This document shows positions 32,500 to 43,916 of a stretch of 64,000 nucleotides of DNA, piece after piece. Position numbers and translations under genes: made by a program. Position 1 is the first letter of the stretch, and each line of letters begins with the position of its first letter. The notes under the pieces are model-generated. The model was not told the DNA's origin and searched no databases. It saw only the letters and a list, made by a program, of their open reading frames with translations. The DNA is from Antedon mediterranea (taxonomy: Eukaryota; Echinodermata; Crinoidea; Comatulida; Antedonidae), in contig NC_092679.1 in NCBI RefSeq assembly GCF_964355755.1, forward strand, positions 22,630,432-22,694,431, given 5' to 3'.

Positions 32500-32860
32500 A
32501 ATAAATGTTTATTTATTTTTTATTTTATTCAATCGAAACCAACAGCGATAATTACCGCCACTAACAGGTTTGATACAAACAAAGCCAGGACTGTTTAAAG
32601 CACCTTGATTGGTCCTGATATTGATCAAGGGCTTCTCTCGTCCAGTGCCCACCTTGACCAGAGGTCTGAGGCAGATACTAGATGCAGGGGCTGCCATAAG
32701 AGTCAGCAGTGCTGATTTCAAATGCCTAATGGGACCCCAGCTCCGTATACAGCACCCGCTATTCCCAGATGGTCTCCCATCCAAGCTCTAACCAGGCCCA
32801 ACGTTGCTTAACTTCGGTGATCTGACGAGAACCGGTGTTTCAACGTGGTAAAGCCGTATA
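32500..32860 (-). mobile_element. 5S rRNA-derived SINE (SINE3-like)
   Basis: The minus strand begins with a 5S rRNA-like head (32860-32746), then about 220 bp of unrelated body, then a tail of AATAAAATAAAAAATAAATA type. There is no T-run terminator after the 5S part, as expected if transcription reads into the body. This head-body-tail plan is that of 5S-derived SINEs (SINE3 class). A short ATAAAT occurs at both borders but is weak evidence for a target duplication. Confidence 0.65.
32746..32860 (-). rRNA. 5S rRNA-like sequence, head of the SINE
   Basis: 115 nt resembling animal 5S rRNA along its whole length, including CACCGAAGTTAAGCAACG, the TTGGATGGGAGACC box C region and GGGTGCTGTA near the 3' end. 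The terminal helix is altered but still paired: 5' TATAC with 3' GTATA in place of the usual GCCTA/TAGGC, suggesting compensatory change or selection for folding. Internal promoter boxes look intact. Without a downstream T-run it is more likely a SINE head than a functional 5S gene. Confidence 0.7.
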
Positions 32861-33087
32861 AATATATATGTTGATATTCTGATCTAAAATATATTAATAC
32901 AGTGCTTTTATTACTTAATATGGAGGAGCCATTCAACCTAGTGGTACCTGGAAGTCATGGAGGTATACATTTATTTTTTAACTCCATGCTAAAATCGGTT
33001 CCTATTTTCGAATATAAATAGACCTTGAAACATTTTATGTAACGCTATACCAATGCCACATGTTGATTTAGTATTGGATTTGTCTAC

Positions 33088-33530
33088 ATTGCAACCTAGT
33101 TTTTATGTGACGATACAGAGGGCGCCATTCTATTAAAAACTTAATTGCGCATTTAAAAAGTACGAAAAAAATCGCAACCAAGTTTGTGTGACGATATAGA
33201 GGGCGCCATTTAATTATTCTTTATTTCAAGCCAACAGTGTAAAACACCAATAACAGGTTGAAAATAAAATAACTAAACTATATGTATAAGCCAATATAAG
33301 TATATACAAAAATGTAAATAAGATTATTTAATTTTATTTCGCATTAAAAATGGTACGAAAAAATAATCGCAACCCAGTTTGTGTGTGACGATATAGATGA
33401 CGCATTCAAACTTTACTGCGCATATTAAACCATAGTCAAAAGAAAGTATTGACTATGATAAAACAAATACGAAAAAAAGGCAAACCAGTTTGTGTGACGG
33501 TATAGAGGGCGCCATTCAAATTAATCCAAT
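33088..33530 (+). repeat. four dispersed direct repeats with a GAGGGCGCC core
   Basis: Four copies of CAACC-AGTTTGTGTGACGATATAGAGGGCGCCATT-like sequence at about 33089-33128, 33174-33212, 33371-33411 and 33478-33520, each preceded by TACGAAAAAA in three cases. The third copy has a damaged core (GATGACGC). An inverted copy is at about 36887-36926. The core AGAGGGCGCC resembles part of a CTCF site, which is inference only. Confidence 0.7.
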
Positions 33531-34096
33531 GTATGGTGCAATGGCAATGGATAGCATCAGAGCCTTTAATAGTTGTAAAATTAATCAAATATAAAAAAAA
33601 ATGTTTTTGTGGTATTTATTGATGACGCTAACGTTTCAATTATACACAGATTGAGAGCCGTAGCCAATATCAACGAACCATTTCATTATAATTAAACAAC
33701 TTTGCTTTGATTAGAAAAAGAAGACTAATTGGCCGCTTTTATCATAATACAGGCGCAATATGTGATATATATGTAACACTGTATTACAGAATTTACCATG
33801 ATACTGGACAGATAATGCCATATGTGGAAATACAGTAGGAAGTCGGATAGACTGATTTACCCGGAGCTTTTCAATTTCGTTTAACCGTCTTACCACCTGC
33901 AAACCACAACCATATTATTAGCATATTATGCAAATTAGAGAAGGTGAAACACCTTGTCGTGTGGACTTGCTACGTATCAACATGACTGCCTAGTATGTTA
34001 ACGGGCTAGAGAAAATTGGAAACTTAACAAAGCTGTTATTAGCTTGTGCATTGTTGTTTACCGTTGGAATTAAAGTGATTCGGCCAGCAGGTCTTA

Positions 34097-37000
34097 ATGA
34101 ATTCTTCTTCGCCCCGGATCTTAGCTTTATTTGTTTGTTTTTGCTTTCTTTGTTTTTACGCAGCCTTATCAGCAGAACATGCCGGTCAGCAGAGCGATCC
34201 ATCTCCGGAGCCAACAGCAGCAATAAAGGTATGTTTTGTTGTTTTTATGGTTAAGGCCAATTTACACAGACGAGCGGTAAAGGTAATAAAATATAATACA
34301 GTATAGAATCTATGTTGGAACTTATTTCTTACAAATTATTATTTACAAAAAACGGGCGGTTTCCGATACAGATTCTATGTTGGACAAGCTACGCGGTTTC
34401 CACTCAGGATAGATACAGATTATATGTTGGACAAGCTACGCAGTGTTCCGCTCAGGATAGATACAGATTCTATGTTGGACAAGCTACGCGGTTTCCACTC
34501 AGGATAGATACAGATTATAATATGTTGGACAAGCTACGCGGTTTCCACTCAGGATAGATACAGATTATATGTTGGACAAGCTACGCAGTGTTCCGCTCAG
34601 GATAGATACAGATTCTATGTTGGACAAGCTACGCGGTTTCAACCTCAGGATAGATACAGTTTCTAGGTTTGACCAGCTACGCGGTTTTCCGCTCAGGATA
34701 GATACAGATTATATGTTGGACAAGCTACGCGGTTTCCGCTCAGGATAGATACAGATTCTATGTTGGACAAGCTACGCGGTTTCAACCTCAGGATAGATAC
34801 AGATTCAAGGTTGGACAAGTTACGCGGTTTTCCGCTCAGGATAGATACAGATTCTATGTTGGACAAGCTACGCGGTTTTCCGCTTACGTACCGTTACCGC
34901 TCGTCTGTGTAAATTGGCCTATACGCTGTACTTACTTACTCACTCGCAGTGGTTGTTGGTCCTACAATTTTTATACATTATGTCACTCATTTGCAGTACT
35001 AGTAGCCATGTGCTTTGATACTGCAACGTATATATTATTTTGAATATAAATTTATTAATAATCCGGATATAGATTAGATAATTTAATTGGCAAGTAGGCC
35101 TAAATAATTCAATTTAAAGATGTATTGTCCCCCTAAAAAAATCTTAAACATTGTTTTTGTTGAATATGTCATTTTAATGTATCCACTTTGATCAAAAATT
35201 GGATCGAACAAAAATGTATTTACCTGGAAAAAACTAATTAGTTTTTTTTTTACTACGGAAATGATTAACTTGATTAAAACTTCAAAATAACCTATGTCTG
35301 ATTTATTTAATCTAATTTAATCTAGGTGACTATCTTAATGATTTGTAATGATCTGTTGATTGTGGTTGATCAAATCACTTACGTTGTGCTTGCGTTGCGT
35401 CTCTTAAGCTTGGTTCCCACTAGAACGTAACGCAAGGACGTAAACGCAACGCAAGCGTTTTAACCAATGACAAGCGAAGTTATAGACAGTTAGCAATCAA
35501 AAGCGAATAAGCCATCGCGTGTGATTGGTCAATTCACTTGCGTTGCGTTACGTCCTTGTGTTGCGTCGCTAGTGGGAACCACGCTTTATTGGTACCAAGC
35601 TTAGGGCCGGGGTAAAATGGAAGTCACGGTGCGCGCCATCAACAATAAGGTGGTGGTATAGTAATTATATGATCTCATATTGTACGGTATACTCTCGATA
35701 TCATACGATAGTTTTTAGAGCGCCTTATAACAGATTATAAACATTGATAATTAAATCATTCTCAAATCAGTAACTATACTCGACATTTGACACTATTATA
35801 ATATTTACCTTCTAGAATATTGGTGAAGAAGAACAAGGAGCAATAAACGCAAGTATGTCTTTTAATTATATATCATTGTGTATATACAAAATACATTAAC
35901 TGATAAATATAAATATATTATTATAAAATGCAATAGAAACACTCCAAAACTCTAGTACAGAGAAATGTTTAAGTATAATAATTCATTTTGTAGAATTATA
36001 TCCAATGGTATTTTATACGAAAATGTCCAATACATTTTAATATCCAAGAAGATCCAAGAAACATTTATTATATATGGCCTTTGGCCCAAATAATATACAA
36101 TGTAATACAATATTAAATAAATATCAGTTGAGTGCGTTTAAAAATTCTGTTCTACGTTTAAATGAAAAAAATAAATATTTTCCAAGTTTAACAATAATAA
36201 TAATAATAATAATAATAATTTTAATAATATAATTAAGCAACCTATCGCCATCGTCGCCATCATAGTAAATACTCCAGAAATTAATAGCTTTATTTCTTAG
36301 AGCCTGTCATGTTTTTAAAATATATAATCATTGTTGTCCACCTTATTTATGCAATCGTTTTATTAGAATTTCAGACAGTCATAATTACAATACTAGGGGA
36401 TGCAATTTTAATTTTAGAATCCCAACTATCAAGCCAATGGCACATGTGACCTTTTTTTACAATGCTATTAAAGAATGGAATAATTTACCAATTAACATTA
36501 AGGAATCACAAACTGTTTGTTGTTTTAAAAGTAAAGTTAAAAAGTATCTACAGGAACGTTCACTAGCTCTAGAAACTATTTAATTAGCGCTTCTTCTTTT
36601 TTCGATTGTCCTTTTTGCTGTTTTTTGTCATTTTTATTATGTTGCTTTGTTTGTCTTTTTTGCTGTTCTTTCAAAGGACCTCATTGGAAACAAGTCCGTA
36701 GAGGACTTTTATGAGTTATCCTTGGCATCCTTGTTTTATATTGGTATTTTTATATTTGTCAATTTTAATTGTATGTCTGTGATATTTTATGTACTGATGC
36801 CGAAATAAATCAAATCAAATCAAATTATAATAAAAACATACAAATTGAGAACAACTCATTTCCCCAGTACAGTATTGATTTGATTGGCGCCCTCTATATC
36901 GTCACACAAACTTGGTTGCAATTATTTATTTTAATTATAAAATAATGCCTGTGTATACGCTTTAATACAGCACCGCCGTACTCGCGTGTATTTTGCGATT

Positions 37001-40000
37001 GAAAGTCGATGGCTTATCATTAGTCTGCTTAATGTTTTGTATAACAATTAGCTTATCCTAGTGTGTTACACGAGCATTACTCGAAATATATCACTAATTT
37101 TAATTGCAACATTGCAACAAACAAATAATGGTAACTGCAGTTTTATTTTATTCATTAGCAATATTTATTTTATTGAAGGAAAATGTGGCGGACGTATTGT
37201 AGAAGACGAAATAGGAACTTTAAGTTTTCCCGGTGATGGAAGAAATTACACAAACAATCAAACATGTACATGGCGGATACATGTGCCATTCAGAAAGACC
37301 ATACGACTGCGGTTCAAATCGATCGATATACCAAACACGACTGAAGAATGCTCAGAAAGCGACCACGTGTCTTTGTATGACGGTTACAGGTATGGGACGC
37401 TACTCGGCAATGTTTGCGGCAAAGAGTGGTCACGACAATTCCGATCACATTCCAGTATCATTGGTGTCGTGTTCCATTCTGATAATGATGGACTTACTGG
37501 GTTAGGTTTCAATTTACAATTCGTGGCAGTCACGGGAAATATTGGCAATCGAAATCCGTTTGCAAGAGGAGGTGATGCCTCAGGATCATCTGGTGTTAAT
37601 GCGAGTAAATCTTTTGCCCCAAGAACCACAAGACAAGCACAACCAAAGAACCCTTCCAGCAATCCATTGGCCATGCTTATGTCATTTTCTTTAAGTCAGT
37701 TAGTCACCAGAAGACCACAGCGTATTGATATTCCAAAACAACGAGTGCCTGCAAAAGTAGTTCCGGTTATCGATCTTAAAATTACAAATGAAACGAAACT
37801 TTGTGACGTGTTAGAAAAAACGCTATCGAATATTTTGCATAATATACAGGTGTTTGAGGAAGTTAGTTACTTGGCATCAGACCCGTCAGAAATCATTGAA
37901 CTAAAGCAACTTCAACTAATGACCGACCAAGCTGTGTTAAACACGTTGTCGACAGATTTTGAAAATAGTGATTTTGAAAACAGCGAGTGCGTAAGGAACA
38001 TCAGTTCTGCCTATAATACCATATTAAGTAAGATAATCGATGACGCCGAATTGGCCCCGACGTCTCTGTACGTTAACCCAACGATTGAAAGTGAAATTGT
38101 CGATCCTTTAGAAATACCAGTTACTGATATGAGCGATATTATACAATACCTTGATCTGGAAGATACCGAGAAATTGTGCCAGGAACTGAACACCTCTTTA
38201 ACCGAAACGATCGGGTCATTGTGGCTGCTACTAGAACTGGGGTCAATTGTTACGGATGAAAAGACACCGATTCAATTCGTTATAGATATTGTGAGAGAAA
38301 ACTTATTCAATCTTATCGACCAAGTCGACTGGTTTGAAAGCATCGCGGTAAATGCTACCTGTTTACAAGAAATTAAAGACATGATTCCAGAATACTTAAA
38401 TTTTACGTCATACATTGAACCAGATGATGACGTCATCGATGAAAGAGAGGAGTTTATTTGCAGTACTGAGTTGACTGAAGCTCAAGGCGTGATGTATTCG
38501 CCTGGGTTTCCGAGAGGGTATCCAAATGAAATTACTTGCGAGTGGTTTATTACTGCTCGTCCTTCTAAGCTTATTGCTGTGAAATTCATCCGCTTTAAAA
38601 TGGACTCTGTTGCACAGGTGACTGGGTGTGACCGGTCGTACGACTACATAGAAGTCGTCTACTGGTGGAAGGGAAAAATCCGTAAAGTTGATGTATATTG
38701 TGGTGTAATACCACCACCTGTTATTGTCTCTTTATCCAACAAGGTATCGCTTATTCTACGAACGAACGACCGGGTGACGAATGAAGGCTTTATTGCTGTT
38801 TACACTGAAGTTAACAAATACCCTATTCCTGATCCAAGCAAAATTGTGTTTCCAACGCAACTTGCTGACGCGTTCGTTGCTGCCACTAACGCACCTGTTG
38901 TCACGGAAGCAGACGCATTTCGTGTGTTAATTAAAGAAGGCAGTAGTGGTATGTGCGTACATTATCTTGTTGGTGAACAAGGTGAATTTTCGTCACGTGA
39001 AATGTTTGCAGATTCAAGAAAACCGAACCATTGCGTTTGGAACATTATGGCAGAACCTTGGAAATATATTACGCTACATTTATCGTTTGATCTGAGTCCG
39101 CGTTTGAGTGGTGTTTGCGACCATGATCGCGCTTACATTGTGATCGTTCAAAGTAACTCTTCTATTCATGATGAACCTCTTTGTGGCAAACGCGACATGC
39201 AGCTGACGTCACCAGGAAATTCCATCAGAATTGTCGTCAATCTAAATGATCAGCCGGACGCCAGCTTTGAGGCTAGATATATAACACAAGACAATCCGAA
39301 TATGCAGCAACGTTTGTATGCACATGGTGGCGGTGTTCAACAACCAACATCAGCTTTCTCCGATGTATTTCCATCATGTGGTGAGGTACTGAAATCTGCA
39401 GAAGGCGTAATTACTTCACCAAACTACCCAGCGGAATTCACAACAAATATTAACTGTCTATGGAGTATCTTAGCCAATCACGAAGAGTACATTATACTAA
39501 AATTTGATGATTTTGACTTGGACTCCAAACCAGTGTCGCAGAAATGTGACGACTTGTACTCAATGGTAACGATACACTACATTGCTGATAGAATTGTTTC
39601 AAAAGATTTCTGCGGTACTGGTTTGCCGCATGTGATAGTTTCAAAAGGAGACCAGTTGACGATCACGTTCAAGAGCCTAAATGGGTACGGAAGAGGATTC
39701 AGTGCCAAGTACAAAACTATAGCAATGGGATGGTTTTCGGCTGTAAAAGCCCAGGGTTTGGACTATTACATCGCGCATGGTTACAAAAGAAAAGTAGAGC
39801 AGTCTACAACAGTTGCCGCCTACGATGCTAGAAGAATTCATATTAACTCGTACGTTGATGTAGAAGATGTTAATCTTGACTGTAGTTTCAGATTAAACGA
39901 TACATTCGATGTATTCTCCAGCCCAGTTAATACAAACGGGTTTTACCCGCACGATTTGGTTTGTAAATGGGATATAACCGCAACGTCATCAAGTAGAGTA

Positions 40001-43000
40001 TCTCTACATATTACTGACTTTGATCTTGATAGTCCTAGCAGTGACGTATGCGACACGCAATACTCTTACGTCACTGTATTACGCACTAATGAAGAAGGTA
40101 TAGTTGAAGTGAGCAGACATTGTGGAGTTGGTACTGTGCCAGTTGTATCATCATTTGGACATCTTGTCGTTCTTTTCCACAGCAAAAGAGGCATTGGAAC
40201 GGGCTTTAAAGCAAGGTATATTCTAAATGATTTATCTTACATCACCAGGCCTACAGAGTTGTCTGGTTGCGTATTTTGGCCGGAACCTGGTAGCGGCGAA
40301 ATCGAAATGAGCACCGATTCTGTCGACGCGTATCAGACAAGTAACGTTTGTGTATGGAATTTGTTACCGGTTCCGGATAAAATACAAAGCTTGTATTTAA
40401 GTTTCGAGTCTTTTCAACCAGATACTATAACATGTCTGACAACTAATCCTTATGTTATTGTGACGTATACAGATTCGGCTTGGAGGGTAGTCGATGACGT
40501 CATTTGTGGCACTCATCAACAAACCGAATTCACTTCTGTTTCCGGTAATATGATGATAAATTTATTTAATATTGACAAACGTACTACATTTAAAGCATTT
40601 TATTCATCTGAAATTGGCGGTAGAAGAATAAAGCCCGAAACTGAATCAACAGGACCACCATGTTTGTTTGCGATTTCGGGGGATGAAGGTGAATTCGACA
40701 ATTATCAAACTAGTGCTTTCTCAGAAGAATGTGTTTGGAAGATCACTGTAGACAGCAAATTCGTAATTGTACTCACGTTCGAAGAAACTCAACTACAGGA
40801 CTGCAACCAATTAATTGTTGTTGACGTCCGCGAGGGTGTCCCATTTGAAGTTGATACATGCGGCATACAGCAGAACGCATTCCTTTCTTCGTCAAATTAT
40901 TTAGAAATAAAGAGGCTGAAATATTCACAACTGGAGTTCAAATTCAAGTACACTGCGGTAGACCCGCTGGGTTACGGGTTCAGAATGCTTCGTCCTCCTG
41001 CGCCCAGAAGTACTACGACTGTCAGACCTTTTCGTTCACTGCCCCTTATGAACAGGCCTACCCAAGGGGATGTTTTTCCGATGAATGTTTCAACCATCAA
41101 ACCACATTTCCAAACAACGTTACAAGAACGGTACTTACCAAGAACCACCAAGCAATCTATCGCACCGATGACTGTCCCTCCTATTTCATCAACAGATGTC
41201 GTCTGCGGCGGAAACCTTCGCGCCTTAAATGGAACTATCCTATCACCTCGTTATCCGAGAAATTACCCAGAAGCTACGCAGTGCACTTGGACAATTCTAG
41301 TCGGTGATGCTAGTTTTATTGTGCTTGATTTTATAGATTTTGACGTCGGCACCCACTCGTTACCAGAGGATTGTGAAGAGATGTACGGATACTTAGACAT
41401 CTTATCACTTCCAAATGAAAGAGCACTGATGCGATTGTGTGGAAAAATGTCGCCACAGTCGTTCTTTACGAATTCAAGTAGTGTTAAGATTGTATTGTTT
41501 ACAAACTATGGGCTTGGAAGAGGGTTCCATTTGAAGTATTACAAAATAGTAACTGGTGTTACAGACTACACTGTGACAGAATCGCCGTTTCGAAAGTTGC
41601 CGGAACAAACGATAAAGACTCCATGTATCAGAACGTATGTAGAAGAAAATGGGGCGTTCCATTCGCCTGGTTACCCTAACGGGAACACACGAAATATAAA
41701 CTGTAAATGGGAAATAATTTCTCCCAATAACGAGTACATAATGCTGGAGTTCAAAGTATTTGACCTGGGTCAAAAAAACGTCGAGTTTAATTCCAAATGC
41801 AGTAAAGCACACTCGTATGTTAAGATATCAAACGTACGTACTGAAAAATCCTATACTGATATAACATTCTGTGGAAACAGACGACCAGGTATTATAGTCT
41901 CGTATTCGACTCATTTATTGATTTCAATGATGACACGTGATTATAAGGTCAAAGGTTTCTATGCAAATTTTAAAGAAGTTAAAGAAACGTACATTTCGAG
42001 TGTTTTGAAAGGAGAAAGCTTACCTACAACAGTTAGCTACGAAAATAGGCCGTCTACTGAAAGTACGAAACTGCCAGTAACGACTCCTTACACTCGATAC
42101 ATCTCAGACCAGCTAACTTTTACAGGAATTATCAATACTACTACGAAAGTGACCGATAGAGCGCGAACAACTACAGTAAGCCGAAATAACGATTTTCCAG
42201 ATATTGACCAAAGATCATTTCTTCACACACCGTCCAGTAGTAACATAACTGCGACAGTCAAAACAACCAATGTAACATCTAGCAACATTACCACTACTAG
42301 ATGGTTTCCAGGAATGCGGAGGCTAGGAGAGTGGCCGTCTACTGAAAGTACGAAACTGCCAGTAACGACCCCTTACACTCGATACATCTCAGACCAGCTA
42401 ACTTTTACAGGAATTATCAATACTACTACGAAAGTGACCGATAGAGCGCGAACAACTACAGTAAGCCGAAATAACGATTTTCCAGATGTTGACCAAAGAT
42501 CATTTCTTCACACACCGTCCAGTAGTAACATAACTGCGACAGTCAAAACCACCAATGTAACATCTAGCAACATTAACACTACTAGATGGTTTCCAGGAAT
42601 GCGGAGGCTAGGAGAGTGGCCGTCTACTGAAAGTACGAAACTGCCAGTAACGACTCCTTACACTCGATACATCTCAGACCAGCTAACTTTTACAGGAATT
42701 ATCAATACTACTACGAAAGTGACCGATAGAGCGCGAACAACTACAATAAGCCGAAATAACGATTTTCCAGATGTTGACCAAAGATCATTTCTTCACACAC
42801 CGTCCAGTAGTAACATAACTGCGACAGTCAAAACAACCAATGTAACATCTAGCAACATTACCACTACTAGATGGTTTCCAGGAATGCGGAGGCTAGGAGA
42901 GTGGCCGTCTACTGAAAGTACGAAACTGCCAGTAACGACCCCTTACACTCGATACATCTCAGACCAGCTAAAGTTTACAGGAATTATCAATACTACTACG

Positions 43001-43916
43001 ACAGTGGCCGATAGAGCGCGAACAACTACAATAAGCCGAAATAACGATTTTCCAGATGTTGACCAAAGATCATTTCTTCACACACCGTCCAGTAGTAACA
43101 TAACTGCGACAGTCAAAACCACCAATGTAACGTCTAGCAACATTAACACTACTAGATGGTTTCCAGGAATGCGGAGGCTAGGAGAGTGGCCTCATCCGGC
43201 TAAAAACTCAACAAAAAGAAAGTTTACGATTCCTGTTGCCGCCCAAACAACTGAAGTTCTGACGACGTCTCAAACGACGTCACCGACTATAATTGTCGCC
43301 ACCACAGCACCGAAAATGGCGACGCCTGTTCCGGAAATAAATACGACGTCCCAGCTAATTAGCACGACAGCTGTACACGCCACTGAATCAAAGCAAAAAG
43401 GTAAACAAAAATAGGTCGTCTTTTTTTTGTAAAGTTTGTATTTTATTTTATGTATGGTTTTTGGATGAAACATATAATGCTAAATTTTACCTTGTTAAAA
43501 ATTCATTACTAATAAAATTCTCTTTTCTGTGAACTACGTAAAAAACAATTGTTGCAAAATATACGCTCGACTTTTATATTAGATAGGGTATCGTAATATG
43601 ATATTGTGCCCCATTTGTCATATTTTTTTGTACAATAAATCAATTTCATTTCAATTTGTAAGATACTAAATATTGTTTTTTTTTTAAATCTGTAGCGAAT
43701 CTCCTTTCGAAGTCGGAAGCACGGCTTGCTTTGTACCTTGCTGTGGGTATCGCGGGAATGGTCGCACTACTTTTCCTGGTTTTGGTTGCCGTCTGCACTC
43801 GAAATTCCCGCTCAATTGATATTCAGGCAGCGCATCAAGACATTCTTCATCCCACTTACAGAACGTGGGGTTCACCTCCAAGTCGTTTTCCAGCAGAAAA
43901 CGAACGTCTAGTGTGA
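34097..43916 (+). CDS. single-pass membrane protein with nine CUB domains and mucin-like repeats (2203 aa, four exons)
   Basis: Exons 34097-34228, 35816-35852, 37179-43400, 43696-43916; 6612 nt, phases 0/1/1 join correctly. Exon 1 encodes a signal peptide (Leu/Phe/Cys-rich core, cleavage likely after ALSA, residue 26). Exon 3 carries CUB domains at about 59-174, 484-602, 649-759, 790-904, 958-1071, 1087-1202, 1218-1318, 1399-1514 and 1539-1659, recognised by paired cysteines, SPGFP/SPNYP/SPRYP turns, C-W-I strands and late FxxKY. Between CUB1 and CUB2 lie two helical modules each bounded by cysteines (265-327 and 390-451). Residues about 1682-2061 are four 95-residue Thr/Ser/Asn repeats with many N-x-S/T sites. 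Exon 4 gives a membrane helix (about 2142-2164) and a 39-residue cytosolic tail. CUB domains bind proteins or carbohydrates outside the cell. I do not recognise a vertebrate orthologue; a lineage-specific receptor or adhesion protein is plausible. Confidence 0.9.
34254..34920. mobile_element. inverted-repeat element filled with a 47-bp minisatellite, CUB gene intron 1
   Basis: Termini AGGCCAATTTACACAGACGA and the inverse TCGTCTGTGTAAATTGGCCT enclose about eleven copies of a 46-49-bp unit containing TTGGACAAGCTACGCGGTTT and CTCAGGATAGATACAGATT. Units vary in pairs (ACGCAGTGTTCCGCTC versus ACGCGGTTTCCACTC). The flanks TTA and ATA differ at one position, so a 3-bp duplication is possible but imperfect. 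No coding function. Confidence 0.8.
35113..35300. repeat. dispersed repeat, second copy of the 12027-12300 repeat
   Basis: Same order of conserved blocks as the AK7-intron copy, including CATTGTCCCCCT and AAAAATTGGATCGA. Confidence 0.65.
35407..35585. mobile_element. MITE family M2, intact 179-bp copy with TTA target duplication
   Basis: Ends AGCTTGGTTCCCACTAGAAC and CTAGTGGGAACCACGCT are near-perfect inverses. TTA at 35404-35406 repeats at 35586-35588. The interior has ATTGGTCAATTC and inverse. It gives the undisturbed structure against which the tRNA-bearing copy at 18722 can be compared. Confidence 0.85.
36250..36838 (+). mobile_element. 3' end of a non-LTR retrotransposon (LINE), CUB gene intron 2
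   Basis: A frame ending in TAA at 36583 reads CCPPYLCNRFIRI...HNYNTRG...FYNAIKEWNNLP...FKSKVKKYLQE, the typical C-terminus after the reverse transcriptase of CR1/L2/Jockey-type LINEs. A 3' untranslated part follows and ends in GATGCCGAAATAAATC with AAATC short repeats. 5'-truncated as usual. A related tail lies at 51533-51730. The exact clade cannot be decided. Confidence 0.8.
36887..36926 (-). repeat. inverted copy of the GAGGGCGCC repeat
   Basis: Minus strand reads TTGCAACCAAGTTTGTGTG and then ACGATATAGAGGGCGCCAAT, the same unit as at 33174-33212 in opposite orientation, about 250 bp before exon 3 of the CUB gene. Confidence 0.7.
42051..43190 (+). repeat. coding minisatellite: four 285-bp units
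   Basis: Exactly 4 x 285 bp, in frame with the CUB gene, so each unit adds 95 residues. Starts at 42051, 42336, 42621 and 42906. Units 1 and 3 share variants (AACAACC, ATTACCACT, GACTCC), as do 2 and 4 (AACCACC, ATTAACACT, GACCCC), while 3 and 4 share ACAATA against ACAGTA in 1 and 2. This pattern indicates duplication of a two-unit block. Confidence 0.95.
43401..43695 (+). promoter_or_regulatory. CUB gene last intron with stop codon and poly(A) signals
   Basis: If the donor at 43401 is not used, the frame continues for four codons (G-K-Q-K) and stops at 43412-43414. AATAAA follows at 43511-43516 and 43634-43639, still inside the intron. A transcript ending there would lack exon 4 and its membrane helix, giving a secreted form. 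This is inferred from layout; no transcript evidence is available. Confidence 0.45.

Noticed and set aside
37061-37178. Open frame upstream of CUB exon 3 as the protein start
   Set aside because: The TTGAAG acceptor at 37178 matches the phase of exon 2, and exon 1 supplies a proper signal peptide.
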